From Gemmatimonadaceae bacterium (lineage in GTDB: Bacteria; Gemmatimonadota; Gemmatimonadetes; Gemmatimonadales; Gemmatimonadaceae), in assembly GCA_016742275.1 (NCBI GenBank), contig JACVCD010000003.1, positions 241,130 to 305,129 of the forward strand: a stretch of 64,000 nt of DNA, given 5' to 3'. Shown here piece after piece: positions 54,160 to 63,307 of the stretch (position 1 is the stretch's first letter; the number at the start of each line of letters is the position of its first letter). A program made the translations under genes and the position numbers. The notes below the pieces were generated by a model that did no database searches, was not told where the DNA came from, and was given only the letters and a program-made list of their open reading frames with translations.

Positions 54160-55128
54160 TCAGTCGAACAACACACTCACCGACTGATCCGCATGGGTAT
54201 AGCGAATGGCTTTGGCCAACAGATCGCCAACCGACAGTACATTCAGCGTCGCAAAGCGGCGCTCAGGCGGCAGGTTGATGGTGTTGGTCACGACCACTTC
54301 CTTGATCGGGGCGTTCGACAAGCGTTCAACGGCAGGGCCGCTGAACAGCGCGTGCGTGGCGCACACGTAAATGTCGTTGGCGCCGAGATTCTTGAGCGCG
54401 CGCGCGGCTTCCGATACGGTGCCCGCGGTGTCGATCATGTCGTCGGGAATGAGACAGTCACGTCCTTCCACTTCACCAACGACGTTCATCACTTCGGCCA
54501 CATTGGCCTTGGGACGACGCTTGTCGATGATGGCGAACGTGGCGTCCAACCGCTTGGCGAATCCGCGCGCCATCTTGGCTGAACCCACGTCGGGCGCCAC
54601 TACCACCAGGTCCTTGAGCTCTTTCCGACGGAAGTAGTTCGTGAAGACCGGCGCCGCATAGAGATGGTCGACGGGGACGTCGAAGAAGCCTTGCAGCTGA
54701 TGGGCATGAAAATCGAGACCCAGCACCCGATCGGCGCCCGCAGTCTCGATGAGATTGGCCATCAACTTGGCCCCGATGGCAACGCGGGGCTGATCCTTGC
54801 GATCTTGGCGGGCGTAGCCCGTATAAGGCAGCACGGCAGTCACACGAGCCGCAGATGCCCGGCGCGCCGCATCGATCAGCAGCAGCAGCTCGAGCATGTT
54901 TTCGCCGGGCGGATTCGTGGGCTGAACCACGAACACATCGGCACCACGAATGTTTTCATCGATTCGTACAAAGACTTCACCGTCAGCGAATCGAGTACAG
55001 TTCACCTTACACAGCTCGGCACCCAGCGAATGGGCCACCTCCTCCGCTAACGGCTGATTGGCCGTACCGGAGAGAATCTTGAAACCGCGGGCGTTGGTCG
55101 GGCCCGGGACATCTGAGGCGGCGCTCAT
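54160..55128 (-). CDS. prs: Ribose-phosphate pyrophosphokinase
   Basis: 322 residues. Markers: KILSGTANQPLAEEVAHSLG, RFADGEVFVRIDENIRGADV, VLPYTGYARQDRKDQPRVAI (catalytic loop), DFHAHQLQGFFDVPVDHLYA, VVAPDVGSAKMARGFAKRLD, and the PRPP-binding DMIDTAGTVSEAARALKNLG. It makes PRPP from ribose-5-phosphate for nucleotide and amino-acid synthesis. An in-frame N-terminal extension of about 14 residues (MSAASDVPGPTNAR) precedes the core; a shorter start is possible. Confidence 0.97.
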   Translation of the reverse strand: MSAASDVPGPTNARGFKILSGTANQPLAEEVAHSLGAELCKVNCTRFADGEVFVRIDENIRGADVFVVQPTNPPGENMLELLLLIDAARRASAARVTAVLPYTGYARQDRKDQPRVAIGAKLMANLIETAGADRVLGLDFHAHQLQGFFDVPVDHLYAAPVFTNYFRRKELKDLVVVAPDVGSAKMARGFAKRLDATFAIIDKRRPKANVAEVMNVVGEVEGRDCLIPDDMIDTAGTVSEAARALKNLGANDIYVCATHALFSGPAVERLSNAPIKEVVVTNTINLPPERRFATLNVLSVGDLLAKAIRYTHADQSVSVLFD

Positions 55129-55334
55129 GCAGGGGCGTACGCGAAAGGGTCGTGATCGTCAGGCGAAAAACACACAGCCTTTCAAGCTAGCCAATCTGGC
55201 GAGCCATTGGAACCCGGACATCTTTCCAATGAGCATATTTGTGATACCAAAAGACCGTAGCCCCTTGGCCCATGTCCGGGACAGGAATACCTTAACCGTC
55301 TGCCCGCCTTCGGTGGGTCTGCTGGGTCATCTGC

Positions 55335-55406
55335 TGGCCTATCGTATAACGGCTATTACCCCGGCCTTTGGAGCCGGAGATCTTGGTTCGATTCCAAGTG
55401 GGCCTA
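55335..55406 (+). tRNA. tRNA-Gln (anticodon TTG)
   Basis: 72 nt fold into a cloverleaf: acceptor TGGCCTA with TGGGCCT (U-U at the end and one G-U), D arm GTA/TAC, anticodon stem CCGGC/GCCGG with loop CTTTGGA (anticodon TTG), and T arm CTTGG-TTCGATT-CCAAG. The 3' end reads A then TCCA, so a CCA is encoded one base late or added after transcription. A weak promoter TTGGCC-17 nt-TACCTT lies at 55265-55293. The 329-nt gap around it holds no protein gene. Confidence 0.88.
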
Positions 55407-55457
55407 TCCAGCTGACGTAGCAGGACTCAAAAGCAGGAGCGCGTACTGATCCGCGCT

Positions 55458-55946
55458 TCATGTGCCACGCGAATTCGTGTCCGGCGGCACCACGGCCCGA
55501 ATGGCCTCGAGCAACTCCATCTGACGCCGCTGTAGCGTCACCAGCTCGGCGATCTGAATCGCGCGCATCTCGTCGAGTTTGCGGTGTACTTCGAGCACCT
55601 GTTCTTCGGCGATCATGTTGATGGTATGATCGCGTTGTGCTTCACTGCGATCGCGCGCCGCCTGACGGTTCTGACTCATCATGATGACTGGCGCCTGCAA
55701 TGCCGCCAGACATGAAAGAACCAGATTGAGCAGAATGAACGGATAGGGATCATACGGTTTGGCGCTGCGCGCATTGATCAGCATCCACACCACGATCACC
55801 AGCCCGAACAATCCGATGAATCGCCAACTTCCACCGAATGCGGCGACGGAATCGGCGACACGCTCGCCAAATGAGGGTTTAAGTTCCGGAATCGCGAGTG
55901 AGGCGGTTGTCCGGATAGATGGCAGGTTCAAGTGTGGAATGTTCAT
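55458..55946 (-). CDS. DUF1003-family membrane protein
   Basis: 162 residues from the ATG at 55946, chosen because it overlaps the ROK stop as ATGA. A short soluble N-terminus leads to two membrane helices (GLFGLVIVVWMLINARS and YPFILLNLVLSCLAALQAPV), followed by MMSQNRQAARDRSEAQRDHT and a coiled tail. The pattern YDPYPFILLNLVLS...QAPVIMMSQNRQ is diagnostic of DUF1003. Function is unknown. It is the second gene of the ROK-DUF1003 pair. Confidence 0.9.
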   Translation of the reverse strand: MNIPHLNLPSIRTTASLAIPELKPSFGERVADSVAAFGGSWRFIGLFGLVIVVWMLINARSAKPYDPYPFILLNLVLSCLAALQAPVIMMSQNRQAARDRSEAQRDHTINMIAEEQVLEVHRKLDEMRAIQIAELVTLQRRQMELLEAIRAVVPPDTNSRGT

Positions 55947-56887
55947 ACTGACTCCGTTGATATCGAGTGAGACAGCGACGGCCAAAGCCAGGCGGCGCCA
56001 CGCACGCCGCTCGAATCACCATGCACATGACGGCGCACGGGCGTCGTCACGGTATCCGAAAAAACCCAGCGCGGGAGCAGCGTTTGAATTTCTTCCGCGA
56101 GACCCGGGCTGTTTGACACACCTCCACCCAGCACGATCACATCAGGATCGATCACGTTCACAATTGTGGCGAGACTGCGCGCTGCGCGATGCACGACCAG
56201 TGAACGAGTGTGAGCCGCATCAGCATCACCCGTGAGCGCCGCCTGCATGAGATCCGCCGCATCACGAACCTGTCCGGTGCGACGAGTATGATCGGCGGCA
56301 ATACCGGTGCCCGAAAACCATGTCTCGATGCAGCCTCGCTGTCCGCAGTAGCACAGCGTGCCCTCGAGCTCATCGGCAGTCGGCCAGGGCAGGGGATTGT
56401 GTCCCCATTCCCCACCGATGCGATTGCGTCCTACAAGGCAAGTCCGATCGATCACCACACCTCCTCCAACGCCAGTGCCCATGATGACGCCAAACACCAC
56501 GCGCCCATCAGCGCCCGCGCCGTCGGTGGCTTCCGAGAGTGCAAAACAATTGGCGTCGTTCTCCACGCGAACGCCACGCTCGAGTCTGGCTTCGAGATCT
56601 GCTTGCAGTGGCTCACCGATCAGCCAAGTGGAATTGGCGTTCTTCACCCGACCGGTTTCCGGCACGATGGTACCGGGGATACCGAGTCCGATTGTCGCTC
56701 TGCCAGCAACTCGTGAATCGAGTGTATGGACGAGTGCAACGAGCGCCTCGAGCGTGGTGATATACGAACGAGGAGTCGGAATACGCTCACGGGCAACGAT
56801 CACACCGGTTGCATCGAGGACAACACCTTCGATCTTGGTTCCACCAAGATCGATTCCCATGCGCAAATGTTCCCGAAAATCTGTCAT
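55943..56887 (-). CDS. ROK-family sugar kinase (fructokinase-like)
   Basis: 314 residues. The phosphate-binding GIDLGGTKIEGVVLDATG is at the N-terminus. VRVENDANCFALSEATDGAG has the catalytic Asp. The zinc-binding motif GTLCYCGQRGCIETWFSGTG is typical for ROK kinases. It phosphorylates a hexose such as fructose, glucose or a derivative; the substrate is not decided. It overlaps DUF1003 by 4 nt. Confidence 0.92.
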   Translation of the reverse strand: MTDFREHLRMGIDLGGTKIEGVVLDATGVIVARERIPTPRSYITTLEALVALVHTLDSRVAGRATIGLGIPGTIVPETGRVKNANSTWLIGEPLQADLEARLERGVRVENDANCFALSEATDGAGADGRVVFGVIMGTGVGGGVVIDRTCLVGRNRIGGEWGHNPLPWPTADELEGTLCYCGQRGCIETWFSGTGIAADHTRRTGQVRDAADLMQAALTGDADAAHTRSLVVHRAARSLATIVNVIDPDVIVLGGGVSNSPGLAEEIQTLLPRWVFSDTVTTPVRRHVHGDSSGVRGAAWLWPSLSHSISTESV

Positions 56888-57038
56888 GCCGCGACAATGG
56901 CTGAGCGCGAGTACGGTGGCAAGTCATTTCGTACGGTCCGGTGCCGATCGCTAGATTGCACGGCAGCTCCTCCGCGCACCATCTGGTGCGTGTGATGCAT
57001 GATCGCGTATTCCCTTCCTGTCCCTCCCTCCCGTTTCA

Positions 57039-58571
57039 ATGATCGGTTTTCGCACGGCGCAGCGCGCCCTTGGCATTGCCGCCACCCTCGTACTCGCCGC
57101 GTGTGGCGGTGGAGAATCGCCCACCGAGCCGGAACCGCCGCCACCTCCACCGCCGCCGCCAACACCCTTCACGGTGCCGGCTATCGAGCGTGAGTTCCGC
57201 GGTATGTGGATCGCCACCGTAGCCAATATTGATTGGCCTTCGCGTGCAGACCTCAGTGCGGCGCAGCAACAGACGGAAATGGGCGTGTTGCTCGATGCGG
57301 CGGTTGCGGCAGGGCTCAATGCGGTGGTTGTGCAGGTCCGTCCGGCGGGAGACGTCATCTATCCGTCCACGATCGAGCCGTACGCACGATCGTTTACCGG
57401 TGTGCACGGGCAGGGGCCGAACTACGACCCCATGGGATACATCGTGCAGCAGGCACGCCAGCGTGGGCTCGAAGTGCATGCCTGGTTCAATCCGTTCCGC
57501 GCCGGCAATCTGCGCGACACGCTCACGATGTCGCCACAGCATCTCTCCGTCCGTCGGCCCGATCTCGTACGCAAGTGCGGACAGCTCTGGTATGATCCGG
57601 CCGAAACGGCGGTGCATGACCAAGCCATAGCCGTCATTCGCGAAGTCATCGGCAAGTACGATGTGGACGCGGTGCACATCGACGACTTTTTCTATCCGTA
57701 TCCCGATACCTGCACGAACTTCCCGGACAGTGTTACGTACCGTCGCTACCAGACGGGCGGCGGAACGCTCGCATTGGCCGACTGGCGCCGCGACAATGTG
57801 AACCGGTTTGTTGAACGCATGTATCGCGAAGCGCACGAAGCGCGCGCCAGCATTCGTGTTGGTATCAGCCCGTTCGGCATTTGGCGACCGGGCAATCCAG
57901 CAGGCATCGTGGGACTCGATTCCTACACCAGCATCTTCGCTGATTCGCGATTGTGGCTGCAGCGCGGATGGGTGGACTACTTCGCACCGCAGCTCTATTG
58001 GAGCATTGCGAGCACCGGGCAAAGCTTCCCCGCCTTGTTGTCATGGTGGGGACAGCAAAACACCCAGCGCCGTCACCTCTGGCCTGGTCTCGCCTCCTAT
58101 CGCATCGGCACCGATCCGGGACCGTTCTCCAATACCGAAATTCCGGCGCAGGTGCAGATCATCCGCGATGGCCGCAGTGGAATTGGTGCAGCCACAGGCA
58201 GCATCCTCTACAATGGCAGCAGCGTGAAAAACAATCGCGGTGGCTTTGCCACGGCGCTTGCCACGGGACTGTACTCAGGCGGCGCGATCCCGCCCGCAAC
58301 AACCTGGCTCGACAACACTCCACCTGCCGATCCCGGGATCGCAGTGAGTTCTGGCTTACTGGCCACTCAGGTGACGATCACCCCAACTGGCACTGACGCC
58401 TGGTGGTATCTCGTACGCTGGCGCCGCGCCGGCACCTGGCGGCAGCGATTGGTACCCGCCACTCAACGCACCGTTGATATCGATGCCATCGGACTCGAAG
58501 GTGTCGTAGTCAACGCAATCGATCGAGTGGGGAATGAAAGCGCAAACGTAGTTTGGCGGCCGACTAGCTGA
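57039..58571 (+). CDS. GHL10/YngK-type glycoside-hydrolase-like lipoprotein
   Basis: 510 residues. The lipobox LAAC (about residues 19-22) is followed by a nine-proline linker, then the GHL10-type barrel: EREFRGMWIATVANIDWPSR, VVQVRPAGDVIYPSTIEPYA, GLEVHAWFNPFRAGNLRDTL, DVDAVHIDDFFYPYPDTCTN and VGISPFGIWRPGNPAGIVGL. The acidic residues VHIDDFF suit a catalytic pair. A C-terminal beta domain ends the protein. These enzymes are thought to act on glycans, but their substrates are often unknown. Confidence 0.9.
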   Translation: MIGFRTAQRALGIAATLVLAACGGGESPTEPEPPPPPPPPPTPFTVPAIEREFRGMWIATVANIDWPSRADLSAAQQQTEMGVLLDAAVAAGLNAVVVQVRPAGDVIYPSTIEPYARSFTGVHGQGPNYDPMGYIVQQARQRGLEVHAWFNPFRAGNLRDTLTMSPQHLSVRRPDLVRKCGQLWYDPAETAVHDQAIAVIREVIGKYDVDAVHIDDFFYPYPDTCTNFPDSVTYRRYQTGGGTLALADWRRDNVNRFVERMYREAHEARASIRVGISPFGIWRPGNPAGIVGLDSYTSIFADSRLWLQRGWVDYFAPQLYWSIASTGQSFPALLSWWGQQNTQRRHLWPGLASYRIGTDPGPFSNTEIPAQVQIIRDGRSGIGAATGSILYNGSSVKNNRGGFATALATGLYSGGAIPPATTWLDNTPPADPGIAVSSGLLATQVTITPTGTDAWWYLVRWRRAGTWRQRLVPATQRTVDIDAIGLEGVVVNAIDRVGNESANVVWRPTS

Positions 58572-58626
58572 GGGTGTGGGAGAGTCGCGAGCGAAAACAT
58601 CTGATCTCTCACCCTCTCACTCTCCC
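58571..58626. terminator. Inverted repeat between GHL10 gene and MFS gene
   Basis: GTGGGAGAGT (58577-58586) pairs with ACTCTCCCAT (58617-58626) with one mismatch at the end. A purine/pyrimidine-rich loop (CTCTCACCCTCTC) lies between. The two genes converge here, so it may terminate both, though the minus-strand MFS gene's stop at 58617 is inside the repeat. Confidence 0.45.
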
Positions 58627-59921
58627 ATCATCCCACTTCTCGAACTCTCGTTCATCGTCGCGTAAACAATCAGCGACATGGCAATGCAGCCTGTCACATA
58701 CCAATAGAACCAGCCCTCGTGTCCAATGCTCTTGAACCATAGTGCGACATATTCTGCTGTTCCCCCAAACAGTGACACCGTCACCGCATAGGGAAACCCT
58801 ACGCCCAATGCCCGAATGGCCGTAGGGAACAACTCGGCCTTCACCACCGCATTGATCGCGGTGTATCCACTCACCGCCGTCAGCGCGAGCATCAGCAGCC
58901 CGATCGCCGCTGGAACCGTTTGCACGGTTTCGAGTGCGCGAAAAAGCGGAATAGTGCCCAGTGTGCCGACCACGCCAAACGCCATGAGCACCGGTCGCCG
59001 CCCAATCACATCGGACAGCGCACCAACCAGCGGCTGCAGCAGCATGTAGCCGAGCAGCGTGACTGCATTGATCAACGTCGCCTGCTGTGCCGTGAATCCG
59101 GCCGTATTCACCAGATACTTCTGCGCGTACGTCGTGAAGGTATAGAACGCCACCGTGCCGCCGGCCGTCAGGCCAACAACCGTCAGCACTGCGCGCGGAT
59201 GCGCTGCCAGCGCACGCAGTGTGGCAGTACCATGCGATGACGCGGCCTGTGTCGCTCCCGCCTTGGCCTTTCGCTCCTGTTGCAGTGCCGTGAACTCCGC
59301 CGATTCCTCGAGCGAGCGGCGAAGCCAGATTGCCACCACCGCGCAGCACGCACCAATGACAAAGGGAATACGCCATCCCCACGCCCGCAGCGCGTCTTCA
59401 GGGAGTTGTCGCTGCAGCACAAGCAACACCGCCAGTGCCAGCAACTGACCCATGATCAACGTCACGTACTGAAAGCTGGACCAGAAACCGCGATGACGTT
59501 GTCCCGCCATTTCACTCAAATACGTCGCGCTCGCACCGTACTCACCGCCAACGCTGAGGCCCTGCAGCAGCCGCGCGAGCACCAGCAGGGCTGGAGCGGC
59601 AATGCCGATCGTGGCGTACGACGGAGTCACGGCAATGAGCAGCGAACCTCCGCACATCAATAGCACCGAGGCTGTCAGCGCCGCCCGCCGCCCGTGCCGA
59701 TCCGCATAATGCCCCATCAGCCACCCACCCAGCGGTCGCATGAAAAAGCCCACCGCAAACACTGCGGCCGCGTTCAGCAACTGGATGGTCTGGTTGGCTG
59801 GCGGGAAAAAGCTGCGCGCGAAATACAGGGAGAACGCTGAGTAGGCGTACCAGTCATACCACTCGACCAGATTGCCTACCGAACCGCCGAAGATGGCCCG
59901 CAGTCGCGCGCTGCTTTTCAT
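58617..59921 (-). CDS. MFS transporter, metabolite:H+ symporter (MHS) type
   Basis: 434 residues with about 12 helices. The N-terminus FGGSVGNLVEWYDWYAYSAF is the MHS/KgtP-type signature. The loop-2-3 motif is GGWLMGHYADRHGRRAALTA, and LLQGLSVGGEYGASATYLSE is the helix-4/5 signature. YGASATYL and the motif fit alpha-ketoglutarate, citrate, proline or betaine symporters; the substrate is unknown. The start overlaps the P-loop gene's stop (ATGA), so the two are translated together. Confidence 0.92.
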   Translation of the reverse strand: MKSSARLRAIFGGSVGNLVEWYDWYAYSAFSLYFARSFFPPANQTIQLLNAAAVFAVGFFMRPLGGWLMGHYADRHGRRAALTASVLLMCGGSLLIAVTPSYATIGIAAPALLVLARLLQGLSVGGEYGASATYLSEMAGQRHRGFWSSFQYVTLIMGQLLALAVLLVLQRQLPEDALRAWGWRIPFVIGACCAVVAIWLRRSLEESAEFTALQQERKAKAGATQAASSHGTATLRALAAHPRAVLTVVGLTAGGTVAFYTFTTYAQKYLVNTAGFTAQQATLINAVTLLGYMLLQPLVGALSDVIGRRPVLMAFGVVGTLGTIPLFRALETVQTVPAAIGLLMLALTAVSGYTAINAVVKAELFPTAIRALGVGFPYAVTVSLFGGTAEYVALWFKSIGHEGWFYWYVTGCIAMSLIVYATMNESSRSGMMGE

Positions 59922-60799
59922 GCTGCGCCACCTTTTTTCTGAATGTCCCGGTCGATCGCGCGTTCCAAAAGATCCAGCACATCTGCTTCGTTTCGTACAC
60001 CGGGCACTTCATCCATCTCGATCACGTAGCCGTAGCGTTCCGCGATCGCCTCGTAAAGTGGCAATCGATGCGCCAGCAACTGCTCGAAACCCCAGACCGC
60101 AAAGTCGTCTGGATCCACTGCCGCGTCGTCTACTCCTCGTAGCGACTTATACTCCGCCCATTTGGCGTCGAGAAACCGCGGATTGTAGTACATCGGCTTG
60201 GGGTGCGCACGAAAGCGCTCCACCAGCATGCGTGTATGGTCGGCTGTGCCGCGGATGTACACCAGCATCGTGTGCTGCGAGAGACACTGCAGCACCGGAT
60301 CGCTGGTGTCCGCCACATCCACGATCTCGCACAGACTCCCGCCCGAGTCACACACAAAGTGCGAGTAGCCATAGATGTCCTTGGCGCGCTCGATAAACTC
60401 GGGCACGTCCAGCAGCGCTCGCACTTCCGCCTGCCGATGCTGTGCCTGCCGACGCACGTACTCAGCGAACGGAATGCCGCCCCGGTCCTCGCGGCCTGGT
60501 TTGCCCAAATACGTCGACAGTGGACTCAGATTCTCAAACGACAGATTGGACCGGATGTAAATCGAGTCCGAGCGAAGCAGCTGACGAAGGAACGGTACCT
60601 TCATCGCTTCGCGCTTGAAGTTGTCGACGATGTGTTCGTCCATGTACCGCGTGCCGATGCGGTAGTCCACGGAGTACTGGAACCAATCGTGACGCTGGAG
60701 CAGGCCGGCCAGGGTGGTCTTTCCCACACCTGACATGCCAAAGAAGGTGACCGCATGGGCCGGCTGTTCGCGCAGGGCGCGCCCCGAGGAGAATCGCAT
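59918..60799 (-). CDS. P-loop ATPase/kinase-like protein
   Basis: 293 residues from the ATG at 60799; a TTG at 60847 would add 16 residues. The P-loop reads VTFFGMSGVGKTTLAGLLQR (GxxGxGKT). There is no clear Walker B, but a VCDSGGSLCEIVDVAD stretch follows. The C-terminal part has helical YPL-like ALYEAIAERYGYVIEMDEVP. It resembles nucleotide-binding kinases such as those in P-loop NTPase fold, but I do not recognise a named family. It is coupled to the MFS gene (ATGA) and divergent from the thioesterase gene 53 nt away. Confidence 0.68.
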   Translation of the reverse strand: MRFSSGRALREQPAHAVTFFGMSGVGKTTLAGLLQRHDWFQYSVDYRIGTRYMDEHIVDNFKREAMKVPFLRQLLRSDSIYIRSNLSFENLSPLSTYLGKPGREDRGGIPFAEYVRRQAQHRQAEVRALLDVPEFIERAKDIYGYSHFVCDSGGSLCEIVDVADTSDPVLQCLSQHTMLVYIRGTADHTRMLVERFRAHPKPMYYNPRFLDAKWAEYKSLRGVDDAAVDPDDFAVWGFEQLLAHRLPLYEAIAERYGYVIEMDEVPGVRNEADVLDLLERAIDRDIQKKGGAA

Positions 60800-60852
60800 C
60801 GTGCTAAATTCCGGCCCGTCGCACCGGACCTCAACCCCTCGGCTCAACTCTG

Positions 60853-61281
60853 ATGTCGTTTGCGAAGCACGGCCTGCAGGTCTTCGATATCTCCATCGAC
60901 ATCCAGCCCGCGGATATCGATGACAACGAGCACGTGAACAACGTCGTCTATCTCAAGTGGATCTTCGACGTGGCGCTCGCACATTGGAACGTCAGCGCGC
61001 CACCGGAGATGAAGGCCGAGTACGGGTGGGTGGCTACGCGGCACGAGATCGACTACCGGCGCGAGGCCGTGATGGGCGATCAGATCATTGCCCGCACCTG
61101 GATTGGCGGGGTCGACTCACGGCGCTTCGAACGACTGACGGAAATCGTACGAGGCCAGGACGATCACGTCCTGGCCCGCGCACGGTCGATGTGGACACTC
61201 ATTGCCAGAGAGACGGGCAAGATCACCCGCATTCCACCACACATGGTGCAGCTGTTCTCGGCCTACATGCATCCAGGCTGA
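60853..61281 (+). CDS. Acyl-CoA/acyl-ACP thioesterase (4HBT hotdog fold)
   Basis: 142 residues. IQPADIDDNEHVNNVVYLKW is the hotdog-fold active-site region with D..HVNN..Y. ATRHEIDYRREAVMGDQIIA, TWIGGVDSRRFERLTEIVRG and LARARSMWTLIARETGKITR complete the fold. It hydrolyses an acyl thioester; the acyl chain is unknown. The stop is 6 nt from the opposing TonB receptor gene's stop, with no terminator room. Confidence 0.9.
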   Translation: MSFAKHGLQVFDISIDIQPADIDDNEHVNNVVYLKWIFDVALAHWNVSAPPEMKAEYGWVATRHEIDYRREAVMGDQIIARTWIGGVDSRRFERLTEIVRGQDDHVLARARSMWTLIARETGKITRIPPHMVQLFSAYMHPG

Positions 61282-61287
61282 GAGCGG

Positions 61288-63273
61288 CTACCAGTCGGCC
61301 GACACTCGCACGACCACGGCACGTCCGGCGGCATCTGCAAACTCCTTGTAGCGCGACATGAAGTCCCGATAGCGCGCATCGAGTGCATTGCGGACGCTCA
61401 CGTCCAGATGGACGAGACCGCGCGACGTGAGTCGGCTGACACCTGCTGCGACATGCACGGCGTGCCATGAAGGCGGAGCCATATCGGCGCGGAATCTGCG
61501 GGTCTGCTTGGCATGCCATTCACTGGTGACAGACAGTGAGCGCCCCGGTGCCCGCTGTTCCCAGCGCAATGTCTGCTGCGTACGGAAAGGCGGAACGAAG
61601 GGCAGGGCAGAACCATCCGTCGTGTTGCTGGCGTGTGTGTAGTCGGTGGTGTTGGAGAATGAGAATGTGGGCGAAAGGCGCCATTGCATTCCCAGCTCGC
61701 TGCCCATCAATCGCGCATTGCCCTGGCGCACCTCGAGCGAGTCGAGCGCACGTCCCGGTACACCGATTGGTGCGAGGTAGATGTAGTCCGCGATGCGGTT
61801 GTGGTACACGTTCCACTCACCACGAAGTCGCGACGTGGCGAGGCGCACGCCGAGGTCGGCATTGAGGCTTGATTCAACGCGCAGATCCGACCGTCCGATC
61901 TCAAATGCCCGCGTGCCTTCATGAAAGCCATTGGCGAAGAGATCCGAAGCGCTTGGCGCGCGAAAACCACGCGCAACATTCATCGCTACCGAAACGGGTT
62001 TGTCATGTCGATATACGGCACCCAGCGTGCCGGTGAACGCATCGTATCGACGGGAAGTCGCCGCCAGCCCGAGCACACGATTCCCTGGTGTCTCGAGCGT
62101 ACGCCAATCGTATCGTGCCCCTGATGACAGAGCCCACGAGCCGACTACGCGCTGCTGAATGGCGTAGAGGCCTGTCGTCATCGTCGAATTGTCGGGGATG
62201 AGCGTGGCCTGACCAAAGGTCGTGAACTGCGTCCGCTGCAGCGCCAATCCCACAGTTCCAGTGACGCCACGCCAGGGCGCGTGATGCCAGTGCACAAAGC
62301 CATTGGCATTGTGCGATTGCAGGCCCAGCGTCACATCCGGTGTGGCAGCCGTCGCATACTCCGCACGGCGATTGCCCTCGTATCCAGCCTGAATCTGAAA
62401 ACGCTGCGCACCGCGTTGCCATTCGCCATCGAGAGTGGAGCGGTATGTCCGAATGCGCTGACGACCGTCGTAACCGGGCGCCGTGATTGGATCATCGGCG
62501 ATCTGGATGGTTTCATCGCGGAGTGATGTCACGAAGCCAATGCTGTGTTGCGCGGCTTTGGTGCCAATGGCTCCTTCGAGATAGCCGGTGGAATTGCCGG
62601 AGTTGGCCAACTGACCGGCTGGCGTTCTGAGATTGCTCGCAGTGCGTCCAGTGCCAGTGAAGCGCCAGCCTACGACTCCGCGGGCCCCTTCCGCGGTGAG
62701 GGTCGTGGACGGCGCGTTGTTGGCCCCATGGTAGGCCATGGCCACACGTCCACGGAGCAGGGAGGTGCCAGGTTCAGCCGAGGGCAGCGGCCGCCGGACC
62801 ACATTCACCACACCGCCAAGGGCATCCGATCCGTACAGCACGGATGCGGGGCCCTTTACGACCTCAATGCGCTCAGCGTCGGCACTCTCCACATTCGGCG
62901 AGTGATCGTGTCCCCACTGTTGGGTTTCCGTGCGCTGCCCGTTGGCGAGCGTGACCACGCGATTGTTGGTGAGCCCACGAATGACAGGCTTGCCGATGCC
63001 GGTGGTCATGGAGAGCGAACGCACACCGGGCAGCGCTTCGAGCGTCTCGCCAAGTGACGCACCCTGGCTTCGGCGGAGTGCCGCCGCACTGAGTTGTGCC
63101 GTGGGCTGCGCGATGCGCCGTGCATCGATGGCGACTGCGGAGGCAGTCACCTGCATAGTGGGCAGGGCACGTGCGCTGGTGTCACGTGTCGCGGTGTCGC
63201 GAGTAGCATCCTGGCGCGTCGTCTGCGCGCCAATGGCTGCGGGAATCAGGAATCCGAAAATTGCATGTCGCAT
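61288..63273 (-). CDS. TonB-dependent outer-membrane receptor (metal-uptake type)
   Basis: 661 residues from the ATG at 63273; a GTG at 63279 adds two residues. A short signal peptide (MRHAIFGFLIPAAIGAQ) is followed by the plug domain: ASLGETLEALPGVRSLSMTT, IGKPVIRGLTNNRVVTLANG, RTETQQWGHDHSPNVESADA, and RIEVVKGPASVLYGSDALGG. The rest is a 22-strand-type barrel ending VRVSADW with a terminal aromatic. The GHDHS piece is seen in ZnuD-like zinc receptors. A DtxR-family-like palindrome in its promoter points to metal-dependent control. Confidence 0.92.
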   Translation of the reverse strand: MRHAIFGFLIPAAIGAQTTRQDATRDTATRDTSARALPTMQVTASAVAIDARRIAQPTAQLSAAALRRSQGASLGETLEALPGVRSLSMTTGIGKPVIRGLTNNRVVTLANGQRTETQQWGHDHSPNVESADAERIEVVKGPASVLYGSDALGGVVNVVRRPLPSAEPGTSLLRGRVAMAYHGANNAPSTTLTAEGARGVVGWRFTGTGRTASNLRTPAGQLANSGNSTGYLEGAIGTKAAQHSIGFVTSLRDETIQIADDPITAPGYDGRQRIRTYRSTLDGEWQRGAQRFQIQAGYEGNRRAEYATAATPDVTLGLQSHNANGFVHWHHAPWRGVTGTVGLALQRTQFTTFGQATLIPDNSTMTTGLYAIQQRVVGSWALSSGARYDWRTLETPGNRVLGLAATSRRYDAFTGTLGAVYRHDKPVSVAMNVARGFRAPSASDLFANGFHEGTRAFEIGRSDLRVESSLNADLGVRLATSRLRGEWNVYHNRIADYIYLAPIGVPGRALDSLEVRQGNARLMGSELGMQWRLSPTFSFSNTTDYTHASNTTDGSALPFVPPFRTQQTLRWEQRAPGRSLSVTSEWHAKQTRRFRADMAPPSWHAVHVAAGVSRLTSRGLVHLDVSVRNALDARYRDFMSRYKEFADAAGRAVVVRVSADW

Positions 63274-63279
63274 AATCAC

Positions 63280-63307
63280 AATTTAGGGCGACCTAAATCA
63301 TAGTCAA
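63280..63307 (-). promoter_or_regulatory. Promoter with internal DtxR/MntR-like operator for the TonB receptor
   Basis: On the minus strand TTGACT (63307-63302), a 16-nt spacer and TAAATT (63285-63280) make a good -35/-10 pair. The perfect palindrome ATTTAGGtcgcCCTAAAT (63298-63281) fills the spacer and overlaps the -10. TTAGG-N4-CCTAA resembles operators of DtxR-family metal regulators. The predicted transcription start falls at the ATG at 63273, implying a leaderless message. Confidence 0.6.
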
